Assembly: GCF_022605725.1 (NCBI RefSeq)
Contig: NC_065549.1
Coordinates: forward strand, 18,195,614 to 18,259,613
Direction of reading: 5' to 3'
DNA: 64,000 bases
DNA from: Anthonomus grandis grandis
Taxonomy: Eukaryota > Arthropoda > Insecta > Coleoptera > Curculionidae
Made by a program: the position numbers and the translations under genes. The notes below the pieces were generated by a model. It worked only from the letters and a program-made list of their open reading frames with translations, had not been told where the DNA came from and searched no databases. Shown here one piece after another: positions 1-10,225 of the stretch (within the stretch, counting starts at the first letter, position 1; each line of letters starts with the position of its first letter).

Positions 1-1190
1 TTGTACAACCGTAACTTCAGGAGTACCGCAAGGTTCTCATTTGGGACCGATTTTGTTCTCAATTTTTTTAAATGACATTGGTCAATGTTTCTCTACCTGT
101 AGATATCTTGCATATGCAGATGACCTAAAAATCTTTACAACAATTAAGAAGGTATCAGATTTTCGTGCCCTGCTATCTGATCTTGCAAATTTTGAAAGGT
201 ATTTATTAATCCAGAAAAATGTCATTATATACTTTTTAGCAGAAAACTATCTCAGACACAAAACAAATGTGATGTCTATCTCGGGGGCACTATCCTGAAG
301 TATGTGGAGTTTATTAAGGATTTAGGTGTGACGTTGGATTCCAGACTGCTCTTCGACGTTCATATAGAAAACATTGTTCAGAAAGCTCTAAAAAATCTAG
401 GTTTTATAACTCGAATTACAAAGGGTTTTAGTAATCAATCATCATTAATATTATTATATAATGCGTTCGTTAAACCTACTATAGAATATGCGACAGTGGC
501 TTGGAATCCGATGTATCACAAATATATTGACCAAATTGAAAGAGTTCAACGAAAGTAATTTTCGCTTTAATAGACAGAGATATTTTTTACTTACTATGAT
601 AACTTAAAATTTTATGGTATGAAGCCCTTAGCGAGTCGTAGAAACAATTTTGATTTAATATTGATTTATAAATTTATTAATAATTTAATAGACTGCCCTT
701 TCTGTCTGGAAAATTTACATATCAACGCTAATCCTTATATTTTGCGTAATAGATCGACCTTTAGCATCTCAAGATATTCTTCAAACTATTTGTCTAACTC
801 TCCATTGTTCAGATGCGCCCGTAGTTTTAATAATTTTCAAGAAACTAATTTGAATGATGATATATTTTTCTCCAGAATGGCTTCATTTAAGCGATACTTA
901 AAAAATTCTACCTAATTTCGTAAAGAACGATAAATATTGTCCTTTTTTTCCCTATTGTCATTATTCATATGTATATATGTTTTTTTATTGTTTATAAGAG
1001 ATACTATTAAATAAATTAGTTAGGTTTATATTGCTTGGTGTATTTGTTAGGTTTGGTAAAAATGTAATGTTTGGCAAAGCGCTTACTTGTATTTAAATTC
1101 ATAAGATACTTTGTGCTTTCCTGTTATTGGATTGCTTAGTCTATCTGTAGGAGAGCCATGTACTTAAATAAATAAATAAATAAATCACTC
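1..1190 (+). mobile_element. LINE (Jockey/CR1-like) 3' fragment, broken reverse transcriptase
   Basis: The reverse transcriptase core is readable from base 5: a GVPQGS motif, then GPILFSIFLNDI, then the catalytic YADD box (A-YADDLKIF, near 110-135). Stops and frame changes follow. Thumb and C-terminal parts resume at 304-558 (LGVTLDSRL, then VKPTIEYATVAWNP) and 619-915 (LASRRNNFDLILIYKFINNL and an FSRMASFKRYL end). The copy ends in a short AAAT/AATA repeat near 1164-1187, the usual 3' tail of such LINEs. The 5' part lies left of the window. Not functional. The clade (Jockey versus CR1) is inferred from motif style; the second LINE at 46.4-48.4 kb looks related. Confidence 0.8.
1164..1187 (+). 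repeat. AAAT microsatellite tail of the LINE
   Basis: Four to five AAAT/AATA units close the LINE fragment. This pattern is expected from target-primed reverse transcription with slippage and sets the element's 3' boundary. Confidence 0.7.
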
Positions 1191-2201
1191 TTATCAGAAT
1201 GTGAAAACATACAGTGCACAAGCACTATGACCTAATATTAGCTTGACATAGATTATATTTGAGTGAAAGAGAGAAAAATATGCCTAGCTTAAAGTGGAAT
1301 GCTGCTCATGACTTTTCATACCATCCAGTTTGTCTATTCCAGAGAGATTTAGGGTCTGGGTGCAGCCTCACTAATTTAACCTCCTGGTTTACAGTCTCAA
1401 TTGTTAGAGGTATGGATACAGACAATGAAGTCATTTATTTACTGCAAACTTGCTATACAGTCAAACCTTAACTTATACTAATACTTAAACTTAAGAATCT
1501 CACAATGACAATTAATTTCAGTTGTATGATATTAGGGTTGGGGTTAATCTGAAAACCTGTCATCATTGTTTTTGAATCTTTGAAATTAACATCAAATCTG
1601 TTGTATTCTAATAGGACTATTGGTTCATCAGAAAATTTGCAAAATAAGTCACATCTTAATTACCTAGGTGTTTAAAAAGAAGGACATGCTCTGCAAGTCT
1701 CTGAATTTAAGCCAGAATATTGCAATTGAACATCCTAAAGTAGATAAAGGCCACTTGAATCCAAAAAAAAAAATATATTAAGAACATTGGTAAATAACCT
1801 TAATAGAGTTTATCAAATTGTTATCTCACTGGCTTGTAAATCAATTGTTTTAGAGGGATGAAATTTTTTACTGCCAAAAAATTAAATAATTAATATTTCT
1901 TGTTCTTGCAAATCTAATAAATAGAATTGTTACTAATAGTAAAAAAATCAAACTTTTTACAAATACAATTTTTTTTTAAATACCTACACATTTATTCTAA
2001 AAATCAATACACTAGTACCCAAGTGAAACTTTAAAATTCTAAAATGTAGCTTTTTAATGTATTTTTAAAAATCACTGGCACAGCACTTTTGAATTGTGAA
2101 TGAAGTGAAGTTAAAATCACTCAAGCACTTAAAAATTAATATAATTTATACTTCTTGTTCCATATGTGTAAATTTGGCACTTATTAGAACATATCCGTAA
2201 C
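1190..2201. other. AT-rich intergenic stretch, no gene seen
   Basis: Only short stop-bounded frames occur, such as 1259-1471, with no recognisable protein motif. Poly-A and poly-T runs are common. It separates the LINE tail from the left end of the DNA transposon. Confidence 0.5.
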
Positions 2202-2225
2202 TCAGAGCAAACGTGTATTAAGTCC
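2202..2225 (+). repeat. Left terminal inverted repeat
   Basis: Begins TCAGAGCAAACG and continues GTGTATTAAGTC. It pairs with 5219-5241 with one or two mismatches. Confidence 0.75.
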
Positions 2226-2654
2226 AAAAAAAACATTTTTTCTGGTTTTTATAGAAATATTATTTAAATTTCCCGCTCTTTTTGCCCATTCAATCCAATG
2301 GTGATTTGGACATAGAATAGCGAAATTAGCATATTGTAAACCGTATTAAGTCCACCCAAGTTCTAGAGCAAAACAGTATTATATTTATTTTCTAATATTA
2401 AGTCCAAGATGATATCATCCAAACATTAAGAGAAAAACAGTATTAAGTCCAAACATTTGTTTCTATTTGATTTGTTGCGTTTTATCATTCAGCGTTTAGA
2501 GTCAACAGGTCAACACGTGTTTTGTTAGTTTTGCGGTAACCTAAAATTATTGCTTTTATTGGTTAAAAGCATAGATCTATTGGTATTAAATAAGTCTAAG
2601 TGTGCGATTTTGTGTTAGTGTTATGTGCAGGACTACCTACTTGATATTTTAAAA

Positions 2655-4815
2655 ATGGAAGAAAGATCTCGAAAGCTACTTTGGATGGCATTAAACAATC
2701 CTAGCAGCCCTGAGCATTACGGTGGTGACACTGTAGAAGTATAATAATATGAATGCTCCCAACATAAGTTCCTTCTCTGCTCCTTCCCTCACCACTTTAT
2801 TTTTTAAAATATAAAGAAATGAGCGTTGCAAAAGGTATCTAGTATTTTGTACAAATCATGGCAGATAACACAAAAGAAGACAATGTTATTATATCTCCAA
2901 CATTTGCAAATAGTAATCCTGCCGATAGCCATATAGCAGGTTGCAGTACCGCGAATCAAGGACTTGAAGAAATTTTGCAATTGTCACATGTTTCACAGTC
3001 CTCACGTGTAATAGGCGAAGACGAAGAAGATCCATTTGCCGAATCAGGTAGTTCCTTTGTTCCCAGTAGTGTTTCAAACAGTGATAGCAAATCGGTGGCC
3101 ACAGATGAAAATCAAAAAGAAGAAATTATGGAAGAAGACAATGAGCTAAAGAATTTAAAAAAGGGAAAGAAGTCTGTAAGGAATGAATCGTCTTGAAAAG
3201 AAATGTGCGAAAAAAGAAGAGAATGGCTGGCGAAAAGTATAAATCTTCAAAGAGTAAGAAAATCATAAAAGAAAAGAAAGTTAAAGAATCTTGTAGGAAT
3301 TGCCGTTTAAAATGCAACGAAAAAATTGCGGGTCCTGAAAGAATTCAGATAAATCAAGATTTTGGAACCAAGAAACAACTATAAATCAAAAACGACAATT
3401 TTTATGTTCTTGCATTGAACTGACTTCTATAGAACGAAAGAGAGAACGCACAGGAAGTCGTTCCGGAAAACGGCTGTACAATTTGAAATATTTTTTTACT
3501 CTTAACAGCAATAAATATCAAGTTTGCAAAACATTTTTTTTTGCGTACATTAGATATATCCCAAACAATTTATCAGGTGTGCACTTCAAACACGCCAATC
3601 CAGTGGAATTGTTAAATGTGACAAAAGAGGAAAGCAGCCATCAATTAATAAAAGTAGTGATGATGTGAAAAATCACATTCAAGAGCATTTCACATAATTT
3701 CCTTGTGAAGAATCCCACTACAGTCGCAGAAGAACCGCAAAAAAATATTTGGGAAATCATCTTAACATTTCAACAATGTATAGGATGTACAAAAAAGATT
3801 GTGATTTAAAAAATCTTTTACCTGAAGAAGTTGGCAAAGAATGGCTCTACAGTCAAACTTTTAACACTGAGTTTAATTTGTCATTTGCCCTTCCATCAAA
3901 AGATACCTGCGATGTGTGTGATGAGTTTTTCATTAATCTAAGACAGTCAGATAATGCAGATGAGAGGCAAACTTTACAAGCTGAGTATGAATCTCACTTA
4001 TTGGAAGCAGATAAAAGATACAAGCTTAAGAAGGCAGACAAAGAAATGTCAAAGAATAATAAAGAATAAAAAGTATTAATGACTTACAAAAATGCCTTCC
4101 CTGTTCTAAGCTTACTAATTCTCAGAGCTTTTATAGTCTTAAGCTATGGTGTTTTAATTATACCATTTATGATTTAACCGAACAACAGGCCAATTGCCTA
4201 ATGTGGGATGAGTCAATTGTTGGGCGCGGTGGGAACGAAATGGCTTCATGTTTAGTCCAATACATACAATCTTTACCAAAAACTATATTGTCAATAATTA
4301 TTTGGACTGATAATTGCCCATCACAAAACCGCAATTTACAGATGATGTGTTATTTTTATCTGCTTGCATTAAATCCCCATATCAAAGAAACAAGTCACAA
4401 ATATCTTCTTCGTGGCCACACACACATGGAGGTGGATAATGTGCATTCAGTAATAGAAAGGGAAGCTAAAAAATGTCCAAACTTTTAAATAATAACTCCA
4501 TGGGATTGGCTCCATAAATTTTTAATCTCCCAAACAGTATTCATGCAGGTTAGGAAAGATCAGCCTGGTATTTTGTTTTTTAAAACTAATTTTGATCAAG
4601 AATTTCAAAGCATGGACTTCAACAGAAGAGCAGCTAGAAAAAGTCATAAAATTATTAAGGATTCAGTAGTCTTATTACGGGATACTTTAAATCCAATAAG
4701 CACAAAAAAATTTAATGATCTGCAAAAACTTCTAAAGTGGGTGCCAGTAAGGTTTCATAATTTTTTCCAGAATCTCAAACATAAGGAAACCATTCAAGAG
4801 AATAATGCAGAGTAG
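2655..4815 (+). pseudogene. Degraded transposase-like gene of the TIR element
   Basis: Pieces can be followed in order. A short basic start at 2655-2743 (MEERSRKLLWMAL) is followed by an acidic low-complexity segment at 2858-3196. A cysteine cluster (C-RNC-RLKC) lies near 3290-3315, then TLNSNKYQVCKTFF near 3500. 3749-4069 has a DTCDVCDEF cysteine pair. 4201-4488 has NEMASCL, WTDNCPSQNRN and a GHTHMEVDNVHSVIE motif. A C-terminal part runs 4543-4815. The stretch 4078-4200 continues in frame into the 4201 part. The D of WTDN and the D/E of the last motif look like an RNase H-type DDE/D core, which is inference. Several frame changes and stops make it inactive. Confidence 0.65.
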
Positions 4816-5218
4816 TAAAAGTGACTGTAGTTTTTGAAAATAAAAAAAAAGGTAATTTTTTAAAGTTTTTTTTGTTTTATTTTTTCCTAATAGTTATGAT
4901 GTTTTTATGTTAACCTATTTCTTAGAGGTTTTCCTAGAAAATGCCAATACATTTTTTTTGTTGTAAACTATTATTTTGTTTTTTTTTTTAAATATTAAGT
5001 CCAATATTTTAAAAAAAAATTGAAAAAAATTTATTAAGTCCAATTTTTTGCAAAAAGAAATACTTAAAAAAAAAACAAACAAAATATTTTGGTTTGTGAC
5101 CTTACTAAGTATTTAAATTCTTTAATAATATTAAAAAACTGCTTAAACTATCAGAAAAATAAAATTATTAACACAATTTTTGTTTTGTTTTCGCTCTCCT
5201 ATAAAATTCTTGATTTGT

Positions 5219-5241
5219 GACTTAATACACTTTTGCTCTGA
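5219..5241 (-). repeat. Right terminal inverted repeat
   Basis: Read on the - strand it gives TCAGAGCAAAAGTGTATTAAG, matching the left end. Confidence 0.75.
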
Positions 5242-6206
5242 CAAATTCATCAAAATAGGTATGACAAATTTTTGAAGTTTTATTGAAAAGTTGTTCTCAT
5301 AATGCTATTATGCAATATTAAGAATGACATGTGAGTTGACCATCACTTGAGTATAAGACATTTAAACAATAATTGAAGTGAGGTTGTATTATGGTATTAA
5401 AAACAATTATTTTTGCAAATAGGGATGCATGTTTGCGAATTCTGTTAATGAAAAATAGTTTCTTAGATATCTTCCATTGAATACACTAAAAATAATGTTT
5501 TAAGGGAAGTGTGTTGAAACACAAATCCAAGATATTTCATTTCATTTACCCATTCGATATCATTGATTTTATGAAAAGTTTATATTTGTATTTTTATGAT
5601 ATGTTTTAATTTAATCAATCTTGCTTTTGTTTTATATAATACTGCTAAATCTAGAGCTCCCTCACCCTCTCTTGTGAGAGCTCATTGGGCAAATATTTGC
5701 TGTTACTCAGTGACCCGCTACTGATTTTTTCTTTTTCTATTTCTCATTCATTTTTTTTTTCAGATTTTATCTTGATTTATCAATATTTAATTAAAGCAAA
5801 AAAAATAAGAACACTTACTTTTCAAACCAAGGGATTAGGCAAGTATAATGAAAAATATGCCCACATGGGGTACTATAAATATCAGATAAAGGTGTAAGAA
5901 AGTCACTGCAAATGGGACAGATAATATTCATTTTCTCGTTCTCTTCACATTTAAGAAATATTAAAGAATTTTTTGTTTGTTTTTATGTTGTTTACTATCT
6001 AACCGCCAGAATTTACATGGCCTAAAAATTAGACTTTTAAATATCGGTAGCTGCTGCCTTTTCGACTAAAGTAACTATAATTTTTTCACGTGTTTATTGT
6101 TAGGCAACCAGGTAAGCACGAGCTAAATAAGCCTCTTGATTGATCGGTTAGTTATATCATCTTTAATGTCCGTTGATATAACTGTAGCAACGCTTCGTTT
6201 ACACAA
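5242..6206. other. AT-rich intergenic stretch, no gene seen
   Basis: No coding or RNA signal recognised. The short open frame at 5685-5897 has no family motif. The stretch lies between the transposon right end and the tRNA gene. Confidence 0.45.
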
Positions 6207-6278
6207 GGTCCCATGGTGTAATGGTTAGCACTCTGGACTCTGAATCCAGCGATCCGAGTTCAAATCTCGGTGGGACCT
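6207..6278 (+). tRNA. tRNA-Gln (anticodon CUG)
   Basis: A 72-nt cloverleaf. The acceptor stem is GGTCCCA with TGGGACC, discriminator T. The D arm is GTGTAATGGTTAGCAC, which includes the internal A box. The anticodon stem is CTGGA/TCCAG around loop CTCTGAA, giving anticodon CTG, which reads CAG (Gln). The T arm contains GTTCAAATC (B box). There is no intron and CCA is not encoded, as expected for a nuclear eukaryotic tRNA. Confidence 0.97.
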
Positions 6279-6280
6279 GA

Positions 6281-6288
6281 TTTTTTTT
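6281..6288 (+). terminator. RNA polymerase III terminator
   Basis: A run of eight T two bases after the tRNA 3' end, the standard Pol III stop signal. Confidence 0.85.
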
Positions 6289-6589
6289 GTTTTGTTTTTG
6301 GTATGTAGGATTTATAAACTAATTTTGCTAATTCACCTTATTAAGTTCGTAAATTAGATATTTGAATTTAAGTTGTTTATTAAATAACAGTTTTTTCTAA
6401 GGCTAATGGAAAAATTAGTTTAATGTCATGTCTCTTGCACTAAGATTAAAAATAATTTTGAATATTCCCGAAAAAAAAAATCCAAAGAAAACGAATATTT
6501 AAAAAGAACAAATTTCTGACGTAGCCGTTGTAGTTCAATAAAGGACATTTTATTATGGCCACATTTTTACCCTATACATTCTAGGTACA

Positions 6590-7250
6590 TGATAGTGATT
6601 TAAAATTTAAGATTTTAGTTTTTTGACAACCATCATCAACTTTTTTTTTTCTTATGGGCGCCATATTGGATTAGGTATATCAGATTTATTATTTTAAAGT
6701 CTTCTAAAGACGTTTAAAAAATGTTTTTCAATTCAAATTCAAAAAAATTTCGAAACCCTAAAAGAGATGGGGATATTCTCAAAATATCTTTTCAAAATTT
6801 TGTCAAAGTTTGAATGTTCTTTACGTACTGAAGTAATTAATGTTCGTAGAATATTTATTAGAGAATAACATGTGTCTACAGAATGCCATATAACTAAAAC
6901 TACTTACAACTGGACTTATATACAGAGTGTCCCAGATAAAATGATATAGGTACATGGGGATCTTGATATGGCGGTAAACAAATTTATTCAAAAAAACATT
7001 TTTTCACTTAGTTGCGTAACTAGTTTCATCTGTGTCTTAACCAATCTCGTGGAAAGTATTGGAATGCATTTTTTGCATTTAACTCAAAACGGTTCTTGAA
7101 GAGCTCTGCTAGAAATGGCGACAGGCAATTATCCATGACTGTTTTGTTGTATTGACAAATATTTTGTGACATACGAAGTTTTGTTAATTTAATTATTTCT
7201 CGTATATTGTAACAAATATTTTTCAAGCAATGGTTTTACTATTTCTAGCA
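6590..7250. mobile_element. Relic of a mariner/MITE-like repeat
   Basis: A block near 6621-6675 (TTTTGACAA, then CTTATGGGCGCCATATTGGA) recurs inverted at 49805-49861. At 6921 a TACAGAGTGTCCCAG end resembles the TACAGGGTGT ends of the Tc1/mariner copies in this window. The - strand frame 7026-7226 could be a transposase C-terminus, but that is only a guess. Confidence 0.4.
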
Positions 7251-7289
7251 AAAAATCAGCCTTAGTAATTTTCACACGACACAAACCAC

Positions 7290-7930
7290 AAATAAATAAT
7301 GAGCTAAAAACCTTGGTGTATATTTAGACCAAAAATTGACATGGAAGACCCATATAAATTATATCTTACCAAAAGCTGAAAAGAGCTTGATTATTTTAGT
7401 CAGTTACTGCCCTAAAATGGGGCTCTGATCTTAAGACATTTTTAATGTTCTATCGAGCATTTACTAGATCGTTGCTGGATATCGATATGGCTCAATGTTT
7501 TATGCTTTTGCTACTAAAACGAGATTATTAAAGGTTGATAGTATACAATATAGAGCTTTGAGATTAGTCACAGACGCTTTACGATCCACGCCGATTGAAG
7601 CCTTACTGGCAGAGACTAATGAGTTAAAATAATTTAAAAAGTTAAAAAATAGTCCTCCTTTGGTTGAAGCTTATACTGAAACAAAAAAAACCTCCATCAG
7701 TTCATTAATGAAACAAATATACCGTGGATCTACGAATTACCTTTTGGAGTTAATTTTTTTGACCCAACAATAATATTTACTAAATTTACTAATTGTCATA
7801 AAGCCAATCAAACTATTCTTGAGGATACTTTAAATAAATTTCAAAATTACTTAGTATATATACACATGGATCAAAAACTGGTGATGGTGCAGGTTGTACC
7901 TTTATTCTTCCGAAAATTAATATTAAAAGA
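7290..7930 (+). mobile_element. LINE fragment with RNase H start (I/R1-like), degenerate
   Basis: Across several frames one reads LGVYLDQKLTWKTHI, the post-YADD segment of LINE reverse transcriptases. It is followed by LLKVDSIQYRALRLVTDALRSTP and IEALLAE. The piece ends in YTWIKNW/YTDGSKTGDGAGCTF, the first strand of an RNase H domain. Many stops and shifts are present. LINEs with RNase H belong to clades such as I; the exact clade is inferred. Confidence 0.65.
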
Positions 7931-8291
7931 TGATACAAGTGTCATCAGTTTTGCAATCACTTAAAAACGAACATAATGCAAAAAATGGAAATGAAAAATG
8001 CAATGGAAGCAAAAATGCCTACAACTAGCTTACCTAAAGTTGCTATGGATTATGTAGAATCAATGGTGGAAGTGGATGTGAATCAATCAAGAAGTGGTGG
8101 AAGATAGCAGTGAAAAGGTTTGTATTAAATTTTACATATTTAAAGTTTAAAATACTGGGTTTACTTCATGGTTCCTATATCCTAGTTTATAGCCTTTCTT
8201 TACACAAACAAGAGACTAACCAGTTTGAAAACAATGGTAAATTTTATTAAGTTTTATTTTTTAGGACTTATATAGCAGCAGCAGCAATGAG

Positions 8292-8327
8292 AACTCAGAA
8301 TGTAATGTTAACATTACATTCTGAGTT
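8292..8327. repeat. Perfect 36-bp palindrome
   Basis: The 18-base arm beginning AACTCAGAATG is followed at once by its exact reverse complement, with GTTAAC at the centre. There is no loop. Confidence 0.9.
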
Positions 8328-9063
8328 TATATTTTTCGAAGAGCTTATGAATTTTTTTGTAAAAGTTTAAGTTTTTGTTTATTAAAGTTTGTAAAAAAAC
8401 GTGCTGCATACGCGCAACAAACTGCAAACAATAATTGAAATATTAAAATTTTAGGTTAGGTGTTAGGTCCATCCGTTCTTCCTCTTGCTTCGGGCTAACC
8501 AGGGACAACGACAGCGGGTTTTTTATGTAATCAATAAAAAAAATTACTTTTTTTTTCGAAATCCGCTATAAATTCGTGCGCGTGTTATTTAGGGCTACAA
8601 TAACATATTTTTACAGTAAACTATGTTCCGTTTATAAATTAAGTGCTTGTAAATCTTTCAAATGGGTATTTTACCCGTATAATTCACTATATTAAACTAC
8701 ATACCAAACAAAAATTAATAAGGACTGTTCAAAAGATGGATTAAAAAGGTGGTACTGGAGTTATCTATTAGTTTATTGTTAAAAAAATAATTAATTTTTC
8801 TGTCGTTATGGCGTCCATCCGTCCAAAAATCAGTAACTCTAAAAACGTTGCAAAAGCGTTTAGAAAGTTAACGGGTAGTCACTGCATAACGTTGAGACAA
8901 CCAAAAAAATCTCTTTCACATTGGTGTAAAACGGGGTTGTCTCTACGGTTAAGACAACGTAACAATGCAACGTTGCGTTGCAATTTGCAACGTTGTCGCG
9001 TCGACAAATTGCTAATTGGGTAAACCAATGTTTAAAAAAAAACGGTCTTTTTCGTGTCAATAA

Positions 9064-9130
9064 ATGTATATAAAATAAAAAATATATAATAAAATATATA
9101 AAATAAAATATATAAAAAATAAATGTATAA
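9064..9130. repeat. ATATA/AAAATA simple repeat
   Basis: Repeated units of TATATAAAATAAAA type; low-complexity DNA. Confidence 0.7.
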
Positions 9131-10181
9131 AAGAGCGCCGCCTCGCGGATTTTCGAAAAACTAGTATTTGTAGTTTCTTTCTTTAAACAAATATTCATTT
9201 AAAAGCAAGTTTTCGTAACTCGACTAAGGGGAATTTACGACGATTTTTGTAATTCTAATTTTTAATTGTTAAATTTTTTTTAATAACTTTAGTTTGAGTA
9301 GTGATATCTGAATGAGGTTTTCACCAATCTGGTCCCTGCTTCTAATAGCATAAAATATATATAGCGATACCTTTCACGTGTTCACCAAAACTTATTTCAA
9401 AAGAATCGGCCCACCCAGAGCCCACTTTCAGCTGTTTTTCTCACTAGAGCTAAAAACTCCCCCCACTAATTGATTTTACAAGTGAACTTTTTTGTATGGA
9501 AATGTTTGGAGATTATTACAATAATATTTTAATATGCTTGTTATTGCAAGATTTTTGAAAAAAATTTAATTTTAAATTTTGAGGTAGCTGTAACGCCGTC
9601 TAGCGGCCGACAAATAAACTTAAAAATATTTTCCAGCATTTTTTTTTGCCCGCCTTCATAACAACATTTTTTGTTTGAACGTTCTACGATTATTAGTTTC
9701 TGACATACAGCCGCAAAGCTCGCTTAAGTGGCCACCCGGTACAAAAACCTTATTTATTATTACTTTTCGACCAATGTTATTAGAAACCCTTTGACTTGAG
9801 TTTCATGCGAGGATTACGGGTCAAAAGTAAACGTGTAAAAAATTAACATTTTTATCAAACACTCCAATTAAGAGAATTTCCCATAAAAAATCGGCTTGGG
9901 GGCGTTCAAATCGAAACTTTCAAGTTTAAAAGTTAATTTTAGAAACTACTCTTTACAGAAGCCTCAGCATCTGGCGTTGAGAGGCCCCGGCTTCAGTCAA
10001 ATTTCTTCTCGCATACATCGTAGCTGGCACATACGAATCCAGCCACGCAAGTTTTTCCATGTTTTCGTTACTTTTACGCAACCGTTAATCTTTATTTACT
10101 TTTTTTTTATTGTAAATTAGTTCAGGGTCAGTTTTCTAAAATTTGTTTAACCAGTATCTGTATTCATAAGTGAATAAGACA

Positions 10182-10225
10182 ATGAAGCTTAAAGTTATTG
10201 TGAGAGTAAGGCCCATGTCACAAAG
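10182..10225 (+). CDS. Kinesin coding exon 1 (residues 1-14, phase 2 end)
   Basis: ATG starts MKLKVIVRVRPMSQ, the first beta strand and nucleotide-binding RVRP motif of kinesins. Donor GTAAG follows at 10226. The start is supported because kinesin-3 heads begin a few residues before VRVRP. Confidence 0.85.

Larger units (their letters stand above)
2202..5241 (+). mobile_element. DNA transposon with TIRs and subterminal repeats, family unassigned
   Basis: The ends are inverted repeats: TCAGAGCAAACGTGTATT at 2202 and its near-perfect complement ending at 5241 (TIR about 24 bp). The core TATTAAGTCCA recurs inside both ends, at 2216, 2344, 2396, 2441, 4993 and 5032. The interior holds a broken transposase-like gene (2655-4815). 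I see no clear target-site duplication: flanks are AAC on the left and CAA on the right. The family is widespread as uncharacterised insect proteins as far as I recall. A Sola-type or other rare superfamily is possible, but I cannot assign it. Confidence 0.75.
7930..10181. other. Upstream region of the kinesin gene, mixed repeats
   Basis: No conserved gene is seen. It contains a perfect 36-bp palindrome (8292-8327), GCAACGTTG palindromes near 8967-8995, and an AT-rich simple repeat at 9064-9130. The promoter or 5' UTR of the kinesin gene may lie here, but I find no firm core-promoter motif. Confidence 0.4.

Noticed and set aside
2889..3317. - strand open frames over the transposase region
   Set aside because: Mirror-frame shadows of the + strand transposase pieces; no family motif.
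9896..10120. Open frame of 74 codons just before the kinesin start
   Set aside because: No recognisable motif, ends in a poly-Phe stretch, and does not join the kinesin frame.
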